From an uncultured Metabacillus sp. (GTDB lineage: Bacteria; Bacillota; Bacilli; Bacillales; Bacillaceae): a DNA stretch of 64,000 bases. The notes below the pieces were generated by a model that was not told the origin of the DNA, did not search any database, and saw nothing but the letters and a program-made list of their open reading frames with translations. The stretch spans positions 62,001 through 126,000 of the forward strand of contig NZ_CANNCR010000010.1 in assembly GCF_947503125.1 (NCBI RefSeq), read 5' to 3'. Made by a program: the position numbers and the translations under genes. Positions within the stretch are counted from its first letter, which is position 1. Every line of letters starts with the position of its first letter. Shown piece by piece: positions 36,684 to 45,900 of this stretch.

Positions 36684-37985
36684 TTATTTTTCTACACTCA
36701 TAAAAGCGCTCTCACAATAATCGATGACAAATTCGCAATACATAGCGTTAGCCCATGAAAACCAAGGGCGAGTGAATAGTGTCGGATCATCAGCGTGGAA
36801 CCCTTCATGCATGAGTCCCGTATCTCCATCAGTCTGTTCGAATAAACGTAATATTTTTTCCTTCTCATCAAGCGTGGTAGCAGTCAAGCCTTGGATTGCC
36901 AATGCGATGTGCCAAATATATCTATGGGGGGTGTGAGGACTTCCGATGCCTGAAGCGGCTTCCCCCTCATAATAATAAGGGTTTTCTTTACTAAGGAGAA
37001 AAGCTCGAGTGTTTTGATAGATTTCATCCTCTGCCTTGCAGTAACCGAGAAATGGCATAGATAAAAGGCTTGGAACATTTGCATCATCCATCAAGTTGTA
37101 GTTACCCATCCCATCAGTTTCATAAGCGTAAATTTTCCCATATACCGGGTGCTGGTATATTCCGTAGTTTTGAATGCCCTGTTTAATCTCCTCTTTTAGA
37201 AGAAAAGCCTTTTTAGCTAAATGGGAATTATTGTAAATGGTGTCCGCGATTTCTGCTATATAACCAAGTACTACGGTTGCGAACATATTAGAAGGAATTA
37301 AGTATCCATATTTACATGCATCATCACTTGGCCGAAAACCTGACCATGTCATTCCAGTTGGTATTACTTCTGCTCCTTTTCCATCACGTGGAAGAGTATC
37401 GGACTCAGGACAATTCCGTCTTTCAAAACGGTAAGGTGATCGATTTTCATGATCTTGTTCCGTGGTCCAAACTTCGATGATCATATAAAGTGCTTTTAAA
37501 AATGCTTGATCGAACGGTTCTTTGTTATCGGTTTGCTTCCAATAGAGAAAAGCAAGCTGGATCGGATAGCATAATGAGTCAATTTCATATTTTCGTTCCC
37601 ATACTATGGGCGACATGTCAGTTAGATCATTTTGGTGCCCATTGCCATTCTCTGTCTCATTAAATGCATTAGCGTAGGGATCATGTAAAATGTATGTAAT
37701 CTGTTGCTTGATCACCCCTTTAATTAAAGATGATAATTGCAAATCTTGTTTGGCTATTCTTAAATAGGGTCTTAACTGAGCGGATGAATCCCGAAGCCAC
37801 ATCGCAGGAATATCACCGGTTACCATAAAGACTGTGCCATTATCCAAGCGTTTCATAGTTCGATCAAGTGTATCTTTAAAACAATTTTTGAATAACTGAA
37901 CCGCTTTAGGGTGTGCGTTCATTTTCTCTTCAATTTTGCGTGAAAACGACTCAACTGCTGATTTATCAAATAGTTGGTTGATCAT
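36684..37985 (-). CDS. GH125 exo-alpha-1,6-mannosidase
   Basis: 433 residues, no signal peptide, therefore cytoplasmic. MVTGDIPAMWLRDSSAQ near residue 55-71 and the later MTWSGFRPSDDACKYGY and GIGSPHTPHRYIWHIALA are GH125 hallmarks. The enzyme removes terminal alpha-1,6-mannose from mannobiose or short mannans, complementing GH76 (backbone cutting outside) and GH38 (branches). AATGGAGG precedes the ATG. A palindrome at 38017-38030 is placed where an operator would be. Confidence 0.93.
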   Translation of the reverse strand: MINQLFDKSAVESFSRKIEEKMNAHPKAVQLFKNCFKDTLDRTMKRLDNGTVFMVTGDIPAMWLRDSSAQLRPYLRIAKQDLQLSSLIKGVIKQQITYILHDPYANAFNETENGNGHQNDLTDMSPIVWERKYEIDSLCYPIQLAFLYWKQTDNKEPFDQAFLKALYMIIEVWTTEQDHENRSPYRFERRNCPESDTLPRDGKGAEVIPTGMTWSGFRPSDDACKYGYLIPSNMFATVVLGYIAEIADTIYNNSHLAKKAFLLKEEIKQGIQNYGIYQHPVYGKIYAYETDGMGNYNLMDDANVPSLLSMPFLGYCKAEDEIYQNTRAFLLSKENPYYYEGEAASGIGSPHTPHRYIWHIALAIQGLTATTLDEKEKILRLFEQTDGDTGLMHEGFHADDPTLFTRPWFSWANAMYCEFVIDYCESAFMSVEK

Positions 37986-38016
37986 GACTTTCCTCCATTG
38001 TTAGAATTACTTATAA

Positions 38017-38030
38017 TAATATGCATATTA
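38017..38030. promoter_or_regulatory. Palindromic candidate operator upstream of GH125
   Basis: TAATATGCATATTA is a perfect 14-bp palindrome 32 nt before the GH125 start. Related sequences occur before the lpl-type operon and before the GntR-type regulator gene. Confidence 0.45.
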
Positions 38031-38067
38031 CTTATATAGGTCAATATATTTTATATGTTTTTTAATG

Positions 38068-38101
38068 TGAAAAAGCATAGGTTTTTTCAAACCTATGCTT
38101 T
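38068..38101 (-). terminator. Terminator of the GntR/LacI-hybrid regulator gene
   Basis: AAAGCATAGGTTT and AAACCTATGCTTT form a 13-bp stem followed by TTTT on the minus strand. Confidence 0.85.
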
Positions 38102-38115
38102 CATTTATACCTCTT

Positions 38116-39219
38116 TTATTTTTTTGTAGTAGATTGGCCTTCGATTAATTTGGTGTCAAGCAGCGTCGTTTGCAAACTTTTGGCATTATTAATTACTCCT
38201 AGTAATTGTTCTACTGCTATCCGTCCCATTTTCTCTTGATTTTGGAGTAAATGGGTAAATGTAAAAGCGCCTGGTTTACATGGAGGACTATCAAAACAAA
38301 GTATGGAAATATCCTTTGGTACTGATAGTCCAAGTTCTTCTACGGCTTGTTTAGCTAAAAGAGCAATATTGTACTCAAGCGCAAATAAAGCCGAAATATT
38401 CTTGTTTTTTTGCAAGTGATCCTTAATCTTTTTTAAATCATTAGAAATATTAGGCTCCTTAAAGGAATCAGGCAAGGTTGAAATAAGTTCAGTCAGCATT
38501 AGAGGTTTTTTTGTCATTCCTTTTTCTATGTGTGCTCGAACAAAACCTTCAATGCGATCTTCAATGGCAGTAGCGCTTACAGGGGGAGGACTTAATAATG
38601 TAATTGTTTTATGTCCAAGACCAAACAAATAGTCTGTTCCTTTCTTTGCTGCTCCAATATTATCTGTACTTACCGCAGATGCTGCAACTCCTTTTAAATA
38701 ACGATCGAGGAGGACGAAAGGAAACTGGTCAACGATAAGCTTTAAAATTTCGGAATTAAAAAAAGTTGCCTGTGATGGAAGAATAATTAATCCATCTATT
38801 CCCAGCTCCATCAAATCGCGAATAGCGGCTTGTTCTTTCTCAACGCTTCCAAATGTGCGGCGCAAAACGATAAATGCTCTCTCTTCTGCAGCATGCTCGA
38901 TTCCATTTAACAATCCTATTCCATAACTTTCGTCAAAGTCCGTCATGATCACACCAATAACCGGTTTAACTCGGACTGAGGAATCAACTTTCGTTTCATT
39001 AATGGCCAGTTCCTTAACGAAAGAACCTCTACCTACCTGTCGGAAGATTAAGCCCTCGGATGCTAACATTTCTAATGATTTTCTAGGAGTGATAACACTC
39101 ACATTCCAAGTATCAGCCAGTTCTTTTTCAGAAGGAATACGTTCACCTTCCTTATATTTACCTTCAACAATCGCTGTTTTAATGGTTTCATATATTTGTT
39201 CGTAGATCGGTTTAGCCAA
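38116..39219 (-). CDS. GntR-type DNA-binding / LacI-type sensor transcriptional regulator (AraR-like)
   Basis: 367 residues from TTG 39219 (AAGG 8 nt upstream; a GTG 9 nt earlier is too close). N-terminal winged helix (EGERIPSEKELADTWNVSV, GLIFRQVGRGSFV) of the GntR class fused to a periplasmic-binding-like sugar domain (PVIGVIMTDFDESYG..., LLDRYLKG). The same architecture is found in AraR. It should repress the mannan genes in the absence of a sugar. It lies directly upstream of GH125 and GH76 on the same strand. Confidence 0.92.
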   Translation of the reverse strand: MAKPIYEQIYETIKTAIVEGKYKEGERIPSEKELADTWNVSVITPRKSLEMLASEGLIFRQVGRGSFVKELAINETKVDSSVRVKPVIGVIMTDFDESYGIGLLNGIEHAAEERAFIVLRRTFGSVEKEQAAIRDLMELGIDGLIILPSQATFFNSEILKLIVDQFPFVLLDRYLKGVAASAVSTDNIGAAKKGTDYLFGLGHKTITLLSPPPVSATAIEDRIEGFVRAHIEKGMTKKPLMLTELISTLPDSFKEPNISNDLKKIKDHLQKNKNISALFALEYNIALLAKQAVEELGLSVPKDISILCFDSPPCKPGAFTFTHLLQNQEKMGRIAVEQLLGVINNAKSLQTTLLDTKLIEGQSTTKK

Positions 39220-39289
39220 TTTAAACACCTTCTTCCACTTCGATAGTCACATACTTTGTATAATGCATAAATAGCAGTAACCGGATAGA

Positions 39290-39386
39290 ATATATAATAT
39301 TATATAATTAAAGCAAAATCTACATTTTACTGAATTAGCAGCAAGTATCAATTTCTATGTGATGAAATTTATATTAGTATGTATAT
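39290..39386. promoter_or_regulatory. AT-rich palindrome and operator-like site upstream of the regulator
   Basis: TATATAATATTATATA (39290-39305) is a perfect palindrome, and TTAGTATGTATAT (39374-39386) resembles the sites at 35125 and 38017. Probably autoregulation, but both are AT-rich, so chance is not excluded. Confidence 0.3.
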
Positions 39387-39460
39387 TTTATTAATATAAT
39401 TAAAACTTTCACAACAGTAAACAAGATTTTTCTTTATCTACTGCTCGTATTTCTGAAAAA

Positions 39461-39491
39461 ATAATAAAATGAGCTGCCAAAACAGCTCATC
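39461..39491 (-). terminator. Terminator of the AraC/GyrI-like regulator gene
   Basis: ATGAGCTG and CAGCTCAT pair; the minus strand continues TTTATTATTTTTTC. Confidence 0.85.
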
Positions 39492-39509
39492 ATATCCTTG
39501 TTAACTATT

Positions 39510-40381
39510 TTATTTTTTCAAAACCGGTATCCATATTTCACTTTTAAACGTTGGTGAAGTAACGTCTTTATTTTCATTCCATAAGATTTCTGGACCCTCA
39601 TTAATTTCATAGTTTGATGATGGAAACCATTCGGAATAAATCCGTCCCCAAATATTTTGAAGGGTATCTGGGAATGGCCCGACCACTTCAAATACAGCCC
39701 AGGTTGAGGCAGAGACTTCAAGCTTCGCTAGGTTTGTTGGACATTCCTTCGTTGTCGCAACACCAATATAATGATCTAGCGCCCCTTTTTCCTCCATGCG
39801 ACCTTCAGAAAAGTTTGCGGATGCACTAAGCAGTCCCACAGGTTTGACATTTGATAGGCTTTTAAGTTGACTAATCATTTCCTCATCTAAACTTTCCCAC
39901 ATCTCTGCGATCTCAGGATTTACTCCGTTAAAAATGATCGGAACACGTTTCTTTAGCCCAACGATGTTAAATCCTTCTTTTTCTTCAATACGATAGTTCA
40001 TAGAACTTCCTCCTTTAATGGATAATTGGAAGGTCATCCTAGGATACGCTTTAAGCGGGTGGCTGCTGTTTCTTACTTCTGATGGGGTTAGCCATGAAGG
40101 TTTTGAAAAGCTCTTGCAAACGAATCTGGTGAGTTGTATCCGTATTTCACTGCAACATCAATCACTTTTATGCTGCTATCTCTAAGCTCAAATGCTGCAA
40201 GAGTAAGTCGTTTGCGGCGGATGTATTCTGATAATGTTATTCCAGCAAGGAAGGAAAACATTCTTTTAAAATGATATTCGGAACAAAGAGCCAGCCTTGC
40301 AACCTCTTTATAGTCAATGTCATTTGTCAGACTTTCTTCTACATACGACATTGCGTTATTAAAATGTTTCAGCATATCCAT
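39510..40381 (-). pseudogene. AraC-family regulator with GyrI-like effector domain, split by a 1-nt frameshift
   Basis: The first part (40088-40381, 97 aa) is an AraC helix-turn-helix pair ending [12 protein letters not shown] then TAA. The continuation, [19 protein letters not shown], is in another frame and leads into a GyrI-like effector-binding domain ([10 protein letters not shown]...). Restoring one base near 40088-40091 gives 290 residues, the usual size of YdeE-type regulators. Within the joined frame, the codons AAAGGAGGAAGTTCT form a fine ribosome binding site for ATG 40001, so the effector domain may still be made alone. Confidence 0.85.
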
Positions 40382-40545
40382 TTATGTGACCTCCGTTATC
40401 AATAGAATAGCAGGAGTGAAAAAAGTTCATCCGACATTTCATGCACGGTTTTGCAGGGTACTTCTTTATCTGAAACTTTTTTCCTTATTATTTTTTAGAA
40501 AAAAGATGAAGTTTTGCCGGTTGTTTACCTTACTAAAAGTATAAA

Positions 40546-40577
40546 CCATTTGTTCATATTGTAAGCTAAACAAATGG
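40546..40577 (-). terminator. Probable terminator after the truncated permease
   Basis: CCATTTGTT and AACAAATGG form a 9-bp stem; TTTATACTTTT follows on the minus strand. Weak U-tract. Confidence 0.5.
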
Positions 40578-40593
40578 CTTAAAAAATAGAAAT

Positions 40594-41613
40594 CTATCCT
40601 GTGATATCACGTTTTTTGTAGCCGATGAACCCTATTAGCATAAGAATGGCTGCAATACAGGTTAACATACTTACTTTTAAACCATTCATCTCTTCAGCCG
40701 GCAATTGAGGAATCTGTCCAAATGGCGAGAGTTTTTCCATCCATTCAGGGAGCTTCAGCAAACCTCCTAAATAAACAACAAAGAAGGAATAACCTAAATA
40801 CAACCAGATCATCCCGGTTAAGTGTGGGAATAAGCCGATAAGCAGGACAGCCAAGTCAATCATGATCGAGATAGCTGGTAAGTAAACCATTGCTGCTTCA
40901 AACATCATTTCAAAGGAAATCGGATCCTCCATCGCCGGAGAGGCTGCAGACCATAAACCAATTAACGCTAGGAATAACATAACAAATCCGAATACGATTG
41001 AAAGGAAAAGGTAGCTTCCCATTACTTTTGTATGGGAAACTGCGCGAGATAATAAATGCTCTGTCCGGTTCCTTTTTTCTTCAGCCTTCAGCTTAAGCAT
41101 GATCATCAACGTAGGAATCGTACACATCATTGAAAGAACAGACATAAGCATGGATAAAAATTGTTCGGTTAACGATAACCCGTCACCTGATTTTAATAGA
41201 TTTGTCATCATTTCAATATTCGAAAAAAACGTCTCTAAATCACCAAACACAGATCCGTATGAAGCTCCCAATACGAAGGAAATCTCAACTGTCAAAGCGA
41301 TAGGCCACCAAATATTGTTAACATACACTTCCGTCCCTAAAATCCAGCCAAACGGTGATAACCACGAGAGAATTTCATTACTGACATCCCCGATTGCACG
41401 CAGTAAATATGCTGCCACAAGGAATGTAAAGGGTTGGCCAATGGTCCCTCGGGCATTTTCTGAAAGCTGGGCGAATAATAAAGTGCAAGCAGTGAAAAAT
41501 ATTCCAGTTGCTCCCAAAGCTGCTCCATATAGCAAGGAGCCTAATGTTTTCTTCTTAAAGATATTTAAACTTAGCAAAATGAAATATCGAAGGTGACATT
41601 TACATATTGACAT
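40594..41613 (-). pseudogene. ABC-2-type permease (tetronasin-resistance-like), 5' end missing
   Basis: The frame encodes the last 320 or so residues of a polyketide-exporter-type permease: LGSLLYGAALGATG, AAYLLRAIGDVSNEILSWLSPFGW, further hydrophobic helices and a C-terminal GYKKRD. Family members are about 530 residues, so roughly the first 190 are absent. The first 20 codons (MSICKCHLRYFILL) do not look like permease sequence and no ribosome binding site precedes them. The cut lies 18 nt from the 3' end of jetD, and the partner ATPase gene is missing. Probably a remnant left by the arrival of the Jet locus. Confidence 0.75.
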
Positions 41614-41631
41614 TAGTCTATTGTGTGTTAA

Positions 41632-42918
41632 TCATTTTATAAATTCTTCTTTAATATCATGAATGAGCTTACTTACTATCCCTTCTTGGTAAGCTGCTTT
41701 TTTTCTTACTTTTATTGACCTTACTACTTCTTTAAGTTCTGGCGATGTTACTGAATCAATTTTTGTGAGTCTAGTAGATATGTCTTCTTCAGATAGCATG
41801 TTTTCATAAGAATCTTTATCCATTCTCCAAAAAGTCACACGATCTTGATAACGGTCTTTAAGTCTTTGTGCCATTGTAAGTCCCTCAGGATCTATATCTC
41901 CTGAATAGTAAATGGAACAGCCAGTTTGAATAAGGTGATCTAACAATACCCAGCTGGCTGTTCTAAATTGACCATGGGTACAAATAATCGGAGCTGCAGG
42001 TACTTCGTCGACAATTGTAGAACATACACTTGAATTTTCAATGACCCAGACTTTATCACCTTTAACTGGCGATACTTTTTTCACTTTTAATAGTTCCTTA
42101 ATAGGTACGTTTAAAACCGTATCTTTGTTAGCTGCGGCTTTCCAAACTGGATGAACTCCGTATTCATCTTCTGCTAAAAGTCCCCGACATGTTACAAAGC
42201 TCCATAAGTCGTCTCGCATTAATCCATATTGACCAAGTAAATCATTTAATTCTTCTGTTGTTTTTGGCATACCCGATTCACGAAATCCCTTTATAGCTTG
42301 ATCAACATGTAAACAGTGTATCAGCAATTTTCCTGTCACTTGGTCATAATCAAAAAAATGAGGATTCCCTGTAGTTCTTTGGGCAAATAAAGGAAGCCGT
42401 TCAAATTCACCATTGGTAGGAAGTTGTTGAAATGCTTTAAATACAGCTGTTAATTTTTCAAGTAAGCGATTAGGATCCTGTTTATAAAGTGACCAAATCC
42501 ATCTAGTATCTGAGGATTTAGACTGGATCCAGTCCCACCACCACTTTCCATCTTGAAACATTGAACATAGTGATTGAAAGAAAGACCTTTCCCTCTCTTT
42601 GTCAAATGCTTGTTCTTCATTTTTTGTGAGGATCGATTCTTGCAGCACTTCCTCAAGTAACTGAGTGAGTGAATAATTAGCAAAAGGAGTACGTGCTATT
42701 GCCTTTTCAAAGGAAAGTAAAGAAATTTTCCCCTTATCCCGCAGTGTATCAACAGACTGACCGATAAATCCTGCGATCGATTCTACTTCCTCATTAGAAA
42801 AATCAATGATACTTACCGCTCCCCCGACACGACCGAGGGAACGATACTTTTCCTTAAATAAAGTAAATAGCTTGAGAAATCCAGGTTCCTCCCTGAAGAC
42901 TTGTACATTGTCATTCAT
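41632..42918 (-). CDS. jetD: Wadjet system nuclease subunit JetD (TIGR02679/DUF2399, TOPRIM)
   Basis: 428 residues from ATG 42918 (AGGAG 10 nt upstream; an upstream in-frame TTG lies inside jetC). The C-terminal TOPRIM domain is visible: acidic KVWVIENSSV, THGQFRTASW, then YYSGDIDPEGL with the paired Asp residues. In Wadjet, JetD cuts plasmid DNA after the JetABC SMC complex has extruded a loop and stalled on a small circle. The gene overlaps jetC by 8 nt, and it is the last gene of the operon. Confidence 0.88.
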   Translation of the reverse strand: MNDNVQVFREEPGFLKLFTLFKEKYRSLGRVGGAVSIIDFSNEEVESIAGFIGQSVDTLRDKGKISLLSFEKAIARTPFANYSLTQLLEEVLQESILTKNEEQAFDKERERSFFQSLCSMFQDGKWWWDWIQSKSSDTRWIWSLYKQDPNRLLEKLTAVFKAFQQLPTNGEFERLPLFAQRTTGNPHFFDYDQVTGKLLIHCLHVDQAIKGFRESGMPKTTEELNDLLGQYGLMRDDLWSFVTCRGLLAEDEYGVHPVWKAAANKDTVLNVPIKELLKVKKVSPVKGDKVWVIENSSVCSTIVDEVPAAPIICTHGQFRTASWVLLDHLIQTGCSIYYSGDIDPEGLTMAQRLKDRYQDRVTFWRMDKDSYENMLSEEDISTRLTKIDSVTSPELKEVVRSIKVRKKAAYQEGIVSKLIHDIKEEFIK

Positions 42919-45900
42919 TCGTAACCAACTCCTGTACAGGCTCCTTGTCAAAAACTAATGTTCGTTTTTTCCCATCCCACTGATAGCGGATGACGGTGAC
43001 AAAGTCAGCGTTTTTAGGTCGTACAAGTTCACATATTGATAAATTTGATATGGTATCATAATCCCCCCACAATGCTTGAGAATTCATAATATAACTAAAT
43101 CCGAGCTGTTCAACGACTTCAAACATATCACGAATATTGTTTTCATCTACACCTGCAAAAGCTTCATCAAGAGAAATGATAAACGGAGCCATATCTCCTG
43201 CTTCCTTGTAACGTGAATAAGCGGCTGTAAAGAGAGGAATATACATGGCCATCGCCTTTTCTCCTCCGCTAAATTTAAAGAAGGCATTGTTTGTTAGTTC
43301 TCGTTTTGGTTCATTGACACGCTTAAAAGATAGGACAAATGTGAACCATTTTCGATAATCTAACACTTCTTTTAATACTTGATGTAATGTTGATCCTTCA
43401 TTTCGCAGCTGGATTAATTCTTTTGCCTTCTCGATCCTAGATTGGAAGTGCTTTGTAATTCGATTTAAATCCTCTTCGTTTAAAAATTTACTGTTCCGTT
43501 GTAAAAGTTCTACAAGGTCTTTCGTATCTAGTTCTTGTTCAGATTCTGCTGTTAAGGGCTTCCATGCTATTGAGAATGTTAATCCTGAAGAGTTGTCTCG
43601 ACTTTCCATAATTTTGTTCATTTCACGGACCCATTTTTCCGCCCGATGGATTCGGTTGCGGAGGATGATTCCAACTGTATTTACAATAATATCTTCATAT
43701 AGCTGGCGATCCTGCTCATCTAGCCATCCTTTTTGATCTTCTAATTCTTTTTCTAATGATTTTAATACATAATAAGGACTTACCCGTTGACCATGGTATT
43801 CCATTTGGATAATTCGTCGTCCACGCAACTGATTCCACTCATTTTTAAAAGGTTCGTAGTAATCTCCTCTTTCGATAGAAAACCAGTCAGGTCTTTCAGC
43901 TTCTTCTGTGTATTCAAACATTCGATACTCTGTTAGATGTAACTGTTCATTAAAGAAAACTTTTGTAAGTTGTTCATTTAGCTTTGAACGATCATATTTT
44001 GCAACAATTGCTTCAAGCTGTGTGAGAATGGCAGAAGGGTTAATCTTATCGATTTCAATAAAGCCGCGGGCTACCTCACCTTTTACGATTTTTCCCCATT
44101 CTGCAGCCATATTCGACCAGAATTCAGCACTTGTTTTTGCTCCTTCTAGCTCTTTTTCACATGTGTCTCGATTCACTCTTTTCTGTGGAAGAGTTTCTTG
44201 GATATGTTCCATTCTTTTCTCGGCATCTGCAAGTAGCAGCTGTACCTCTTGAATACGTGCTCTAACCTCATCAATTCCTTTTAATTTCAATTGTTGTTCA
44301 ATCGAATTAATTTCAGCCTTTGTTTGAAAAAGTTGAGAATTTTTTACATTTTGCTCCCCTTTAATTTCATCCATTTCCTCTTCTTTTTCTTGAATTCTAC
44401 TATGAAGATCTTCAATACGTTGACGAGAAAATAAGCATTTTTGAAATGCTCCGCGAAGCTCATGAACATGATCTCGATAACGATTTGCCGCCTGTAATGC
44501 TTGTCCAATCGATTCTCTTGTTAAGGTGAGATTAAGCTGACTTCCTTGCTGGTGGAGCTTAAGTTTAATCATTTGGATTTGTTGATGAACCTTTTTCCAC
44601 TGATTATCCACCTCGAGCAGAGTCTTTTGCTGTTGTTTCAGACGATGATCATTCGTTTCAATATCAACATTTAGCTCACTTAAAACTTTGTCCGATGGTA
44701 TCTTCCTTTTCCACTCATCAGCATTCTGAAGCTCATCTTCAACTTGCAACAACTGATGCTTTATTGTTTCTAGTTCGACATGTAGTTCCCTTAGCTGCTG
44801 CTCGCATTCATGAATTTTTTCTTGCTGATATCGTTTGCGGGAAGATCGGCCAATATACTTTGATGGCCCTTGATTTGGGGCATGTCCTACTAAACATCCG
44901 ATAGAATACGTTCCATCGACATCAACGTGAAACCTTGTACCTTCTTGTTTAAGTGGAATGCTTCTTAATACTTCATCGACATGATGGTTAGAAATTAGAC
45001 TATCTTCGTCTAGATCCGGACGCAAATAATCCGCTAATGTAGGCTTGAGTATCAATGGCTCTTTTTGAATTACCCGATCATGGGTCGGTAAAATTTGTTG
45101 ATCGGTAATCAAACTATCTAACAATCCAATATGATTTAACGCAGACTCTAATCTTTCTTTTTGCTCATCTGTCACATGGTCTTGAAACTCGACCGCTGCA
45201 TAAAAGGGAACATATGATTGATTTTTGTCATGTAGCTTCTTTCGAAACTCCTCTGTATCTTTGGCACGCTCTGGATTAGCTATCTTCATTGTCTTCCATT
45301 GGTGGAGCTCATCTTTTACAATTTCAATCTCCTGTTCTTTTGTAACTTTTCGTTTTTCGGTAAGGTTTTTCTCTGTTTTCATCTCGGCTACATAATCATT
45401 AATAGCAGTAAATAATTGTTCGCGTACATCATCATAGCGATTCACTTCATATAAACCTTGTAAAGAACGTGCGATTTCCTGAAGCCTCTCATTAGAAAAT
45501 AAAAGCTTTGGATGATGTTCAATCCAGCTAAATACTTCATGCTCTAACTGTTGCTTCTGTTCGGTAAACCACTGCTCTAAATGATCTTGTTCCTTCCGCA
45601 ACTCATCTATCTCCTGCTTTTTCTCAGAAGATAGTCGCCCTAGTCGTAGGTGTTCTTCTGATAGGCGAGCCTCTTCTTCTGCAAGTTGTTTCAAGGAAGT
45701 TAGTAATCTGTCATGATTTCCCGCTTCCTGAATCCAAACCGTAAAGTCAAATTCATCTTCCTTTTGACGTTCAAAATCATTTACATTTACCTCGTGCAGC
45801 GGAAATGCCGCTTCTTCCGCATCCAAATGCAATTCCTCTAGCACGTCTTTTACAACGGTTTCCTGCTTTCTTAATTCTTCTTGAATTTGCTCTCTTTCTC

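Noticed and set aside
43908-44252. 114-codon plus-strand frame inside jetC
   Set aside because: Antisense to the coiled-coil coding region with biased composition; not a gene.
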